Assembly (NCBI GenBank): GCA_037447655.1
Contig: JBBHKE010002758.1
Span: 1 to 64,000, forward strand
DNA length: 64,000 nt
Reading direction: 5' to 3'
Source: Zygnema cylindricum
Taxonomy: Eukaryota > Streptophyta > Zygnematophyceae > Zygnematales > Zygnemataceae
Shown: positions 20,875 to 31,010 of the stretch, piece by piece
How the letters are laid out: each line of letters starts with the position of its first letter
Numbering within the stretch: the stretch's first letter is position 1
The notes under the pieces: model-generated
What the model saw: the letters and a program-made list of their open reading frames with translations, nothing else
The model's database searches: none
Told to the model about the DNA's origin: nothing
Made by a program: the position numbers and the translations under genes

Positions 20875-20918
20875 GTTAGAAAAGTTCAGCGGGACGCTGA
20901 ATCCTAGTGGGAGGCACT

Positions 20919-21150
20919 GTAACAAGTTACAGAGTTGGGTCTTTAGTGGCTAGCAACTAGGATGCTATAGTTTCGGTGTCAGAGTAGCGCAGCTTCGATT
21001 CTAGACCAGCCCAACATAGCAGCGTAGCCACTTAGCGGCACAGCAGCTAAGTAGCACAGCAATATAACAATATAGCAACGCCACGGAATGTAGATGGAAC
21101 GGTAGAATTCTAGAATTATTTTTTGGATATATCTCGACTGACCGTGACGG
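20919..21150 (+). repeat. gypsy copy 2 3' LTR, first piece
   Basis: It begins TGTAACAAGTTACAG after a purine-rich GTGGGAGG stretch (20909-20916) that is the likely polypurine tract. It matches 13151-13415 and is broken at the direct repeat GACGG by an LTR insertion; the rest resumes at 23092. Confidence 0.88.
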
Positions 21151-21487
21151 TGAAATTCGATGGTCTCCATTGACCCACAGAATGAACAGCCTATGTAAAG
21201 CCTCTAGGATAGTATTTTCCCCTTCTATTTTCCCGCTGAATAAGCGCCGCCCAGGCACACAAATATTTTGACCACTTTCACCCTTATAAGGACAAGACTC
21301 CCTTGAGTCAAACGCAAAAAGAATCACTGAATTTGCTCCCCTGAGCAGTAAGTTATGGCTGGTCAAAAATGACCTTTACAGTTACAAGCTCTCTTAGAGA
21401 GAGAGGTACCTAAATATTACTAATTCTCGGTCTGCCTACTCACGACTACCTACTACTAAACCCTAGTCCAATAGGAAAACTATATAG

Positions 21488-22534
21488 TGAAACTCTGAGA
21501 CCTCCATAAGTCCTCAGAGTGGACAGCTTCCAAGAAGCCTCTAGGATAATCTTGACCCCTTTGTGTTTTAGCAAAAATAACTGCCGCCCTGGCAAATAAA
21601 AACCCTGACTACCTTCACCCTTGTGAAGGCAAGACTCCCCTGAGTTGATAGCAAAAAGAATCTCTGAATTTGCTCCCCTGAGCAGTAAGTTATGGAGGGT
21701 CAAAGTTGACCTTTTGTACAGAAGCTCTCTGGGAGAGAGGGTCCTATCTTCTAATTTTTCTAAGTCCTATCTCTCTCACAGACTCTATCTACTGATGTAC
21801 GGAACCAATCAGATTTCAGTTCCGTACGTAAAAGTACAACTGCTGGTGTACTTTATGTACGGATATTGTACGATATGGCCTAAATGTCCACACGTGGAGT
21901 ATCCGGATTCGCTCCTTAAATCCTCGGAGATGCCGCGCTCCAATGTTACATCGCCACGTGTCATCCGATGTGGCGCTGCCCACAAACCGCCGAATTCTCC
22001 TTCCGCAATCTCGGCGCAATTTTCGGCCGTCCGATTAAACTCGTTTTTGATCGTAGCCGTAATAAATACATGCGCGGTATTTGTTTCGCTTCCGAAATCA
22101 ATGCGCGGTATTGATTTCATATCCGTACCGCAATTCGTACTTTTACAATTCTATATCTATGTGTCCCGTAAATAGTTATAGTTAAATGAATTATCCAACG
22201 TGTACCTGTATAAATAATTATCGTACTATATACTACGTATCAGTACCTGTAGACTTAACGGCTAAGGCTACCGGCTATCTCCTAGCTGTTGGCCGGCAGG
22301 TACCAGGATCAAATCCTGCCGCCGGCATATACCTTTTAGTAATTAATCCGTAGACTAATATAAATTTCCCGTAAACCTGAGGATAGCTTAGGTAGCCATG
22401 GCTCTAGCTTCCTCTCCAATTTCTCAGTGACTGCGACAAGTTTGAGAGTTGGAGAGAGAAGTTAGAGGTAGACTGCCTCGGCTTCTTTGTTTCTATTTAG
22501 ACCTAGAAAATACTTAAAACCATTAATTTCTACA
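21488..22534 (-). repeat. solo Copia-A LTR nested in another LTR
   Basis: 1047 bp, from TGAAACTCTGAGACCTCC to ATTAATTTCTACA, with perfect TATAG duplications at 21483-21487 and 22535-22539. It carries the palindrome GGTCAAAGTTGACC at 21698-21711 and the tRNA-like module at 22251-22328. It is the youngest of three stacked insertions here. Confidence 0.94.
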
Positions 22535-22879
22535 TATAGTAGAAGAAGGTACAATGGGCGATGTACTTATTGTACGACTATTGTACGACAAGGTCTACAA
22601 GGTGACACATGTCAAATCGGAAGCCATGGTTCCTCCTCCCATCTTCTCCAATATCAAATAATGTGGTGCCACGTGGCACCGCGTGACGCTATCTCCGTAT
22701 GCCGCCAAAATCTCACTTCGCGTGGCGGCTATAATACCGGCCGTATGATCAAAACATATTTTACACGGTTCAGATTCGCGTACATGCAGGAAATGCTCCT
22801 TTTGGTTAGTCTCTTGTTAATTAGCTATTGCGTTAATGTTTATATATTTATAAAACCCGTCACGTGTATCGTTTCGTAA

Positions 22880-22949
22880 CGCCTTAATAGTTAAGGCGTT
22901 AGGCTATAGAGAATCTAGAGGTCGCAGGTTCAAATCTAGACATAGGCAT
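22880..22949 (+). other. tRNA-like module in outer LTR
   Basis: The stretch contains AGTTAAGGCGTTAGGC, an A-box-like word, and AGGTTCAAATCTAGA (22926-22940), which holds a B-box GGTTCAAATC. CGCCTTAA and TTAAGGCG also form a perfect local hairpin. The position corresponds to the modules of other Copia-A LTRs. Confidence 0.55.
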
Positions 22950-23091
22950 CATTTTAGTAAAATACCCTTTACTTCAAAAACTGCCACTTTCTTAATATGG
23001 CGGCAGCCATGGCGCCCCTTTGATCCTCACTCTTTTTCTTTAAAGCAAAACTAAAATAGGGAAGTGAACTATTGATTACCTCTTTTCAACA

Positions 23092-23349
23092 GACGGTCCG
23101 CGTCTACAGTTGTACAGTACTAGGTTGACTACCAGCTAGTTAATTTAAATAGAGAAGTAGGCTTAGTCAGAAGAACACTCGTCGAGTAGACCTTCGCAGC
23201 AGGCGTTAAATCTTGTAATTTTCTTCGAGTAATAAAGCGCAACCTTGTCTATTATTATTGTGTACTCTTGCTGCTGTTATGGGGGGATCCTTAGAGCCTT
23301 CTGCTTTACATTGTGGTGTCTTGTGGTGCATACACTTGTCCCTTCTACA
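23092..23349 (+). repeat. gypsy copy 2 3' LTR, second piece
   Basis: It matches 13410-13660 (GTACAGTACTAGGTTGACTA, AAAGCGCAACCTTGTCTAT, GGATCCTTAGAGCC) and ends TTCTACA at 23349, followed at once by Copia-B RNase H. This defines the right end of the gypsy. Confidence 0.87.
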
Positions 23350-23743
23350 AAGAGTAAGCACATGGATGTACTATTACACTTTGTAAGAGAAAAAGTGTTC
23401 TCTAGGGTGATCAAATTATACTATCTGCCAGATGCAAGAATGGTTGCTGATATGCTTACTAAAGCTCTTTCTGCTCCCAAGTTGAACTATTTTAGGAATG
23501 TAGTACGATTGGGTGAATACGTGAGTAGCTCCATTGCGATACTGCCATGCTGTGTTAGCCCAAAATTAGGATGTAGTGGACCCAGGTGATTAATTGGTTT
23601 GATGCACTGCTATGTTGCCATGTTGCGCTGCTATGGCTACGATGCTATGTTGCGTTGTTATGGTTGCGGTGCTATGCTGCCATGATGCACTAAGTGCGAC
23701 ATCGCAGCTGCGTTGATACACTGAGTCTAAAGCTTTAGGGGAG
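23350..23743 (+). pseudogene. Copia-B RNase H end and 3' untranslated region
   Basis: The frame reads SKHMDVLLHFVREKVFS and LPDARMVADMLTKALSAPK, the C-terminus of a copia RNase H, nearly the same as 28565-28729. A T/G-rich stretch with repeated GCTATG and GTTGC words follows, then the polypurine tract AAAGCTTTAGGGGAG ending at 23743. The N-terminal remainder is missing because the gypsy lies immediately upstream. It is the 3' end of a Copia-B element sharing the next LTR. Confidence 0.88.
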
Positions 23744-24446
23744 TGTTGATTTCGGAAAGCTTTAAGTCTCGGTATACTAGTGTGACGGCAGAAAGGTAGT
23801 AATCTGTAGCGTAAGTTTCAAAAGGATATGCGTCATCATTTTAGTGCAGTATAGGACAACGCAGCTGCTATGTAGACAGAGCAGCGCAGCTATTTTGGTT
23901 ACAGAGTAGCGCAGGAGCGCAGCTGCCTTGCAAACAGAGCAGAGGAGCAGCAAAGTTGCGACACATAGAGGACAAACGCAGTTGCGGTTACTTTGGATAT
24001 GATCCGTACAGACAACGCTGTTGTTGCTATCTTGGATATGATTCGGTGCGGGACACCGCTGCCGCGGGTGATGTGAATGTGATCCAATATGGGACAACGC
24101 ATATACGATTGATATGATTAAAGTCAACAAACGAGATTCATAAGAGTATCACAAGTGACTTAGCCGACAAGTATTTGTACAATCACTTAATATAGATTCT
24201 GAGTAGTATTGACTGTTCGATGATAGATTAGGTTGGCACGATTAGGAACTAGTAGATCTCAATAGGTGGGTTGATTTTGGACGTACCTCTCAGGTACACT
24301 TGTATCGGCGATAGAACATCGAAAGTATAAGACTTAGGACTTAGATCTTTTTTATGTATCCGGTTTTATAAGTAGTTAAATTGCAAACAGTTTTTGGGAA
24401 ACTTCTAAGTATTATATCTTGAGTGTTTTCAGGTCAATTGTTTTCA
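23744..24446 (+). repeat. Copia-B LTR (5' LTR of the complete plus copy)
   Basis: It starts TGTTGATTTCGG after the polypurine tract. The end is placed near 24446, before AACTTTGGGAGTTG, by conservation among four copies, and is uncertain by tens of bases because no primer site was recognised. It contains repeated GCAGCGCAGC-type words (23850-23960) and paired GGACAACGC blocks. Confidence 0.75.
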
Positions 24447-24583
24447 AACTTTGGGAGTTGTCATTGTTTTTGCTACTTTTTATTGTGATATAGTTTTGTG
24501 AGGTTTTGATGCTTTTGCAAGAATTGGTGAGCACTTGAAAACAGTTGTTTGGTAGGATTCTTGATCGCTTCTGAGAGTGTATC

Positions 24584-25578
24584 ATGTCTACTTCTACTAC
24601 TACTACTTCTCCTCCACCTGCAGCGGTAATCGTAGATCAACAAGTTATGGGCTTGTCTTCAAGAATTCCTATCTTTTCCGAGGAAAAGTATGTTTACTGG
24701 GCGGATATGGTGGAGACACATTTTGAGAATGTCAATCTTTTGGATATATTCGATGGTTCGCTGGATGAATCTGGTCCGTCATGGTCTAAGAAAAATAAAC
24801 ACGCTCGTTCTATTTCGAAATTTTGTATATATGAGGACTTAGCTATGTCTCAGATAAAAATGAAAAATGCAATTGATATTTGGAAATCCCTTAAAAGTGA
24901 TTATGAAAAGGCTAATGTCCAGGAAAAGCTTCTATTAGCTGGAAATATTTTGGACTATAAATACACTGGCGTTACAATGGCTAAATATTCTAACAAATTT
25001 TGCATTCATGTAGATGCACATGCTTGTACAGGTGGTGTGTTTCCTCTGTTTCAACAGGCACCTTTGCTCATGAGGGGTCTCCCTCGTAGTATGAAATAAG
25101 CATCTGTCATGCTCAAACAAAAAGATAAAGCTAGCTGGACTTTACAGTTAGCCATCAATATTTTACTAGAGGAGGAAGCAACATCTAATACTCTCAATGT
25201 TGAGCAAGTAGAGGCTTTTAATTCAGATTTTGGGAGGAAAGGTCAGTTTAATCAGCAATGTCATCAGTTTACCCAGTTCAGACAGTTTAATCAGGATGGA
25301 AATAGACAATCTAACAATGCATGTTTTTATTGCAATGAGAGAGGTCATGGAAACAAATTCTGTCGTAAACTTAAAAAAGTTAACGATACAGGTTTATATA
25401 GGCCGAGATGGAAACAAAGTGAGGTTTACAAAAGCTTCACGGGGCCTACACCTCGTGGAAATGCACTGTTTTCAGCTTCTTCATCACTCCAAGACGAGAT
25501 TCTAACATTTTATGAGGAGGACGACACGGATCTATTCGCTATGGCGGCAATAATTGAGGGCTCAAAGGACACTGGATG
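24584..25578 (+). pseudogene. gag: Copia-B gag
   Basis: ATG at 24584 begins a low-complexity STSTTTTSPPP tail, followed by FSEEKYVYWADMVETHF, the copia gag N-terminal W-containing motif. The UBN2-like middle region reads NAIDIWKSLKSDYEK. One stop (TAA at 25097-25099) interrupts the frame, which then resumes to a CCHC knuckle CFYCNERGHGNKFC at about 25322-25364. A TGA at 25577-25579 (SKDTG*IMDTG) precedes the protease. Apart from these two stops the gag is continuous. Confidence 0.9.
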
Positions 25579-25579
25579 A

Positions 25580-28500
25580 ATAATGGATACAGGAGTGTCA
25601 GCCCACATGTGCTGGAACAAGGACATCTTCAAAAATCTGAAAGTAACGCCGGAGAAAAATATTTATTATGCTTGTGGAATGAGTGTCCACACTTGTGCTA
25701 TGTGTGATGTGTCTTTGCTAGTTGATGTAGAAGGAAAAACAATTGAAAGAACCCTTCACAATGTCTTATTTGTGCCTGACTTTATGAAAAATTTGTTTTC
25801 TACATCGTTGGTAGAGAGTAAAGGCTTTGAGGTTAATTTGAAAAATGGTCGGCAGGTTGTTAGCAAAAATGGCAAGGTTGCGGTTAATGGTACTAGAGAT
25901 AGTAGCAAGATGTACCGTATGGATATGGCAATACCAAGGAGAATGATGTTCTGTACCCTGGTGTTTTACACTCAGATGAGTTGTGGCATAAAAGATTAGG
26001 CCATGTAAACTATGATAGTTTGAGGAAAATGATCCTTGCTGGAAAAATAGAAGGTGTATCAATCACAGATGAGCCGGTCAAAACTTGTGATGGTTGCGCT
26101 TCAGGCAAAATCCACAGATTGTCATTTCCTAAGAGTGTGAGCATCGGTCAACGAAAATTTTACAACAAATTCATTCGGATGTTTTTGGTCCTGCGAAGGT
26201 TCCATCTGCCGGGGGGATGAAATACATGGTTACCCTCACAGATGATTTCTCCAGGTTTACAAAAGTTTACTTCATGAAGGAGAAGAGTGAAGTGTTTGGT
26301 CACTTCAAACACTATAAAGCATGGGTTAGAAAACTTCATAATTCACCTATTTTGCAGCTCAGATCAGACAATGGTGGTGAATATACGTCGAAAGAATTTG
26401 AAACCTTTTTACTCGAGTAAGGTATTAGTCATCTATTGACTGTTCCATATTCACCGAAACAAAATGGGGTGTCGGAAAGACTAAATAGAACTCTCACGGA
26501 GAGCTCTAGGTCGATGCTCGCAGATAAAAATGTGGATCCAAAATTCTGGGCTGAGGCTCTAAATTGTGCACTTTATATTAAGAATAGGATAGCATCTAGA
26601 TCAATAGACACTACTCCTTACGAGATTTGGACAGGTAGCAAACCAGATGTTAGCCATTTCAAAGTCTTTGGTAGTCAATGTTTTATCTTGGATACGTCTA
26701 CGGACAGATGGAAAATGGAACCGAAGGGATTACTAGGTATTTTGTTAGGATATGATGATCACTCTAAAGGTTACAAAGTCTTTGTATTTCAGAGGCAGAA
26801 AATAGTTGTAGCAAGGAATATCATTGTCAAAGATGAGCTTGACTCGATAGATATATTTCAAATGACAGAGCAGCAAAAACAACAAAAAATACAGGAGTAT
26901 GTCATCTTAGATTGCATGCAAGAAATTGTCTCGCAGGCGCAACATTCTCCGGTAATGACTCCAGAGTCAAACTCTCTCCAAATTCCTCATCCAGTTCAGT
27001 TCCAACAGGACCATTAGCAGTCAATACACACGGATCGCAACCAGCGCAATGCGCGGCATCCGACAATCTCAACCTCAGAATTTCCGGGGGGAAGAAGATC
27101 CAGCAGCGACCTGTAAGCAAGTTCTCACTTTGCCTACTCCGTAGCCTTAAAGAAGCCTTTGATCATTCAGGAGGCCTTCTCATCACCAGAACGGAATCAC
27201 TGGATCGAGGCAGCAAACGACGAAATGAAGTCCATCATGGAGGCTCAAACATGGTTGCTTGTGAACCTTCCTCCAGACCGAAAAGCGATCGGCAACAAAT
27301 GGGTATTCAAGGTGAAGTTAAATCGCGACAACACCATTGAACGTTATAAGGCCAGACTTGTGGCAAAGGGGTATAATCAAAAGGAAAGAATCGATTTTGA
27401 AGAAACATTTTCTCCGGTTGAGAGATTTCCGACAGTTAGGATTTTGTTGTCCCTAGCTGCTATAGAAGATATGGAAATACATCAGATGGATGTAAAGGCA
27501 TCCTTTTTGCATGGAGAACTAGAAGAGACCATTTACATGCAGCAGCCTGAAAAGTATGTGGAACCTGGAAAAGAGCACTTAGTATGCAAGTTGCTAAAAT
27601 CTTTGTACGGCCTAAAACAGGCCCCCAGACAGTGGAATCTGAAGCTTGATGAATTCCTAACTAGCCTAGGATTTCAAAGGATAAGTTCAGATCACTCTGT
27701 CTACGTTCTAAAGGGTGAAAATGGGATAGTGTATATAGCGGTGTATGTAGATGATTTACTATTAATTAGCAAATCAATGGCTGAAATTAACAAAATCAAA
27801 ACTGCTCTAAACTCACGGTTCGAGATGAAAGACCTCGGTGAGGCAAAATATATTTTGGGTATTCAGGTAGAGAGGGACAGAAATAAGAAAGTAATAAAAT
27901 TGACTCAAAAGGAGGCTATTGGAAACATGTTAGATGAGTACGGAATGCGGGGGGCAAAAGGATGTCTAACTCCAATGGAGGTTTGGCAGAAGTTAGAGGG
28001 AGAAGAGACAGACCCAGGTGTCATTGTTAGCGAGTATTTAGAATCAGAGGAGAATGATTCTATGACACAAATACCTTACAGACAGATAGTCGGAAGCTTA
28101 ATATATTTCATGAATTGTACCCGTCTTGACATTCCTGCAGCAGTCGGGGTACTGAGCAGGAGTCTAGAGAATTCGAGAAAATCTGACTTTGATGCAGCAA
28201 GGAGAGTCTTAAGATATTTGGCCGGAACCAAAGACCTCAAACTCACACTAGGCGGAGGAGAAGTAAAACTGCAAACGTGGAGTGATGCAAGCTATTGCGA
28301 CATGCCAAGCCGGAAGTCCACCACGGGATTCGTTCTACAAGTTGGGAACGGCACTTGCTGCTGGAGCAGCAAACTTCAAAAGGTGACAACAGAGTCGACA
28401 ATGGATTCAAAATATATGGCAGCAAGCTCGGCCCTCAAAGAACTCTTATGAGTAAAATCCATGTTACAAGAACTAGAATACATGCAAATTGGTTCACAAG

Positions 28501-28729
28501 TGATCTGGTGTGATAACCAGGCTGCCATTGCCATTGCCCCTAACCCGAGTCGTCACTTCAAAAGCAAGCACATGGATGTACGATTACACTTTGTAAGAGA
28601 AAAAGTGTTCTATACAGTGATTAAATTATGTTATTTGCCAGATGCAAAAATGATTGTTGATATGCTCAATAAAGCTCTTCCTGCTCCTAAGCTGAAGTAT
28701 TGTAGAGACGCAGTGAGATTAAGTGAATA
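25580..28729 (+). pseudogene. pol: Copia-B pol: protease, integrase, RT, RNase H
   Basis: The protease loop reads MDTGVSAHMC (DTGV where DSGA is usual) near 25583. A break at about 25925-25980 precedes the HHCC finger (LWHKRLGHVN, CDGCASGK). Integrase core spans 26217-27000 with a TAA at 26418-26420. RT and most of RNase H form one 430-codon open frame, 27159-28451, with YVDD at about 27748, WVFKVKLN and LYGLKQAPRQWN. A TGA at 28449-28451 separates the RNase H C-terminus (28461-28729; CDNQAAIAI, KHMDV). It is the best preserved RT in the window. Confidence 0.92.
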
Positions 28730-28887
28730 GTTGAATTGTTGCATTGCTACACTACCACTCTGGGATAAGTCCACCATACAGATATAGGACTGGGTGAATT
28801 GCTAACTGCTATATTGCTATGCTGCGATGCTGCGCTAGTTTATCATCGCAACTGCGCCGGTATACTGAGTCTAAAGCTTTAGGGGAG
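28730..28887 (+). other. Copia-B 3' untranslated region and polypurine tract
   Basis: A short region with GCTATGCTGCGATGCTGCGCT repeats is followed by the polypurine tract AAAGCTTTAGGGGAG (28873-28887), identical to 23729-23743. Confidence 0.8.
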
Positions 28888-29400
28888 TGTTGTCTTTTGG
28901 AAATATTTCAGTCTCAGAGCAGTGCACCAGCGCAGCTGCTATATAGACAGAGCAGCGCAACAGCTATACAGACAGAGCAGCGCAGCAGCAAAGCAGCGCA
29001 GCAACGAAGCTGGAACACATACAGGACAACGCAACCACTATTATATTTGATATGGTTTGTACGGACAACGCAGCAGTCTGATATTCTTAATGTGCTTCTG
29101 TATAGAATAGAGCAACTGCGATAGATACGATTCTAGTCAACTTAGTGGGTAAACTCAGTGGTAGCTTAGTTATAGCTTAGTGGTAGCTTAGTGATAGCTC
29201 AGTGGTAGCTCAGATTTGTGGTAGCTTGGTGGTTTGACGTACCACTCAAGCACAGTGGTATTGTCAGTTCAAAACAAGTATAAGACTTAGGACTCAGAAC
29301 ATATTATGTATCCAGACTTCCAAGTAATAAAACTGCAGACAATTTTTTGGGAAACTTTTGAGTATTATATCTTCAGTGTTGTCCGGTCAATTGTGCTGAA
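28888..29400 (+). repeat. Copia-B LTR (3' LTR of the complete plus copy)
   Basis: It starts TGTTGTCTTTTGG. It contains GCAGCGCAGC words at 28935-29010 and an 11-12 bp repeat of the type GTGGTAGCTTA at about 29158-29233. At about 513 bp it is shorter than the 703-759 bp siblings, so it has lost internal sequence. The end is approximate. Confidence 0.78.
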
Positions 29401-29525
29401 ACTTTGGGAGTTGTCAGTGTTTATGCTACTCTATATTCTGATAGAGTTTTGTGAGGTTTGGATGCTTGTATAAGAATTGGTGAGCACTTAAAAACAGCTG
29501 TTTTAGTAGGGTTCTTGATATCTTC

Positions 29526-29665
29526 TGAGAGTGTATCATGTCTACTTCTACTACTACTGCTGCTCCTCCACCTGCACCCGTGAGAGTGTATCATGTCTAC
29601 TTCTACTACTACTGCTGCTCCTCCACCTGCACCCGTGGTCGTAGAAGAACAGGTAGTTGGCACTA
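29526..29665 (+). pseudogene. Copia-B gag stub with 55-bp duplication
   Basis: Leader and gag start of a further Copia-B copy downstream of the LTR. A 55-bp unit covering TGAGAGTGTATCATG and the first gag codons is perfectly duplicated (29526-29580 and 29581-29635). Homology to gag stops at about 29665. An open frame runs on to 29895 but its downstream part resembles nothing in gag. Confidence 0.8.
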
Positions 29666-30660
29666 TCTTTCCTTTGGGTGATTTTTGGACTTTTTGGCTG
29701 TTGGAAATCGAGAAGAGTCCGGTCGGTCCCGAGTTGCGGAGACCGAGGGGTGAAGGAGGACCATACCTATTTGCGGTACCATCAGGAGAGGTGTCACCTT
29801 TTCTCATTGTCATCGTTAATTGCTGGGGTATGATGAGCTTGCTTTGCCATATTTTATATAGTCTATCTTTTATTCTATTTTATGGGGCAATGTAATATTG
29901 TTAAATCTGAAACAACCAATCAAATTTCTTTCTATATTTCTATGTGGTGGTGCATTTGTATCTTTGTTTGTAATTACCTTTTTGTTTGGGCATTACCTTG
30001 CCGAAGTTGAGTGCAAACCCCTTTTGATCAAAACAGTGGGTTTTGAGGGAACAAGTGTTAAAGACTTCTAATGGATTAAGCAAAATTCGGAGATCAACTC
30101 AGAGGCCGAAAACCCACTCCCTTTCCCCGGCCAGGTTGGAAAAGGAAGGGAACAGAGGAAATATCTTCTCGCCTCCCCGTGCACTCAATCTTATTTCCTA
30201 TCCGATTGCCTCCCCTGTGTTGCATGCATGTCTATGGGAGGGATGTGGGCAGAAATAGGCATGATCATCATTATGGGAAGCATCCGCATTTGGGGGGTTA
30301 TTTGCAAGACTCCGATGCACACTATTTTTGGCGGTGGGCCCTTCTCTTATGTTTCCCACGCACGCTCGACAAGACGTGCACACGGATAAATAGGGCCTAC
30401 TTTAAAATATGCAGAGAAAGACGTCAAAACGACTATAATTTGTATAGAGATACCATTAGCGCTCGTTGTCACCCTCATGAGGGAAGTTTGTTCAGAGATA
30501 CAACACAATACTTGCGTTACTGTACATGAACGAGGCTAAAGTTCCATGGAAGTGAACTTGTTTCATTTTCTGTACAAGTTTATTGAAGATCATGTTCATA
30601 GTCCAAGTTTAGAAAAAAATAAAATAGATTTTTCATTAGCGAATTACTCGATGTCACAAA
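29666..30660. other. unassigned DNA
   Basis: No repeat family in this window matches. Some stretches have gene-like composition (29700-29800, 30080-30240), but no frame shows a recognisable domain and no splice pattern can be argued convincingly. A CACTA interior or host intergenic DNA are both possible. Confidence 0.35.
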
Positions 30661-30663
30661 AAG

Positions 30664-30830
30664 TCGACAAAGATTTGACAACATTGTAGACGTCTAGAAT
30701 CGTCGCTTTTTTTGTAGACATATACAACCGTCGACGATGTACGTCACTAATTGTCTGAATTTTCGTAATCGTCTACAACCGTCACAAGTTTAACTCCACA
30801 TTTACAATCGTCACATTTCAAAGTACACCC
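30664..30830. repeat. CACTA-like subterminal repeat cluster
   Basis: Multiple variants of GTCTACAACCGTCAC occur: TACAACCGTCGAC, GTCTACAACCGTCAC, TTACAATCGTCAC and TAGAATCGTCGC. An inverted counterpart lies at 52140-52270. Clusters of such short motifs in both orientations are typical of the subterminal regions of CACTA (En/Spm) transposons. A terminal CACTA motif is not clearly preserved. Confidence 0.5.
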
Positions 30831-31010
30831 TGTATCGCTATTGGTGTTAAAGTTTTTTTCTTATCTTAAAACATCTTTTCCAACGTATTTATGTCCAATT
30901 TTCGGTGGGAGACTGTCAATTGGAAGATGAGAATCTTAGTTCTCAATCGCAAGCGTTCGATTAGTAATCTAGCCATTGTGTAACAACAAAATATGTTTTA
31001 AGGGCGAACC

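Larger units (their letters stand above)
21151..23091 (-). repeat. Copia-A-type LTR, minus strand, itself interrupted
   Basis: Outer LTR pieces are 21151-21487 and 22540-23091 (889 bp). It starts TGAAATTCGATGGTCTCC and ends CCTCTTTTCAACA. It is flanked by perfect GACGG duplications (21146-21150 and 23092-23096), which places it in the gypsy 3' LTR. No internal copia sequence remains, so it is a solo LTR. The tRNA-like module lies at 22880-22949. It belongs to the same LTR subfamily as 8460-9448. Confidence 0.9.
13151..23349 (+). mobile_element. Gypsy copy 2, nested and interrupted chromovirus-type element
   Basis: It comprises the shared 5' LTR, primer site, gag-protease, RT, RNase H, integrase, chromodomain, a 3' region with an extra ORF, and a 3' LTR in two pieces (20919-21150 and 23092-23349). 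Two Copia-A insertions interrupt it: a solo LTR at 17432-18480, and a compound LTR at 21151-23091. The right flank after 23349 is Copia-B RNase H sequence, so the gypsy array lies against, and probably in, a Copia-B element. Confidence 0.9.
23744..29400 (+). mobile_element. Copia-B, full-length plus-strand element
   Basis: LTR, gag, protease, integrase, RT, RNase H, polypurine tract (28873-28887) and second LTR (28888) are all present in copia order. On both sides another Copia-B copy continues beyond the LTR: RNase H end on the left, gag start on the right. It is therefore the middle unit of an LTR-sharing tandem. Few lesions are present relative to Copia-A. Confidence 0.9.

Noticed and set aside
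22251-22328. Functional tRNA genes in the LTRs
   Set aside because: B-box-like and A-box-like words are present, but a full cloverleaf with D-arm, anticodon loop and a consistent acceptor stem could not be drawn for most copies, and the modules diverge freely between LTRs. Called tRNA-like only.
29593-29895. A 100-codon host gene
   Set aside because: The first third is Copia-B gag start; the rest is unrelated read-through with no domain. A chimeric chance frame.
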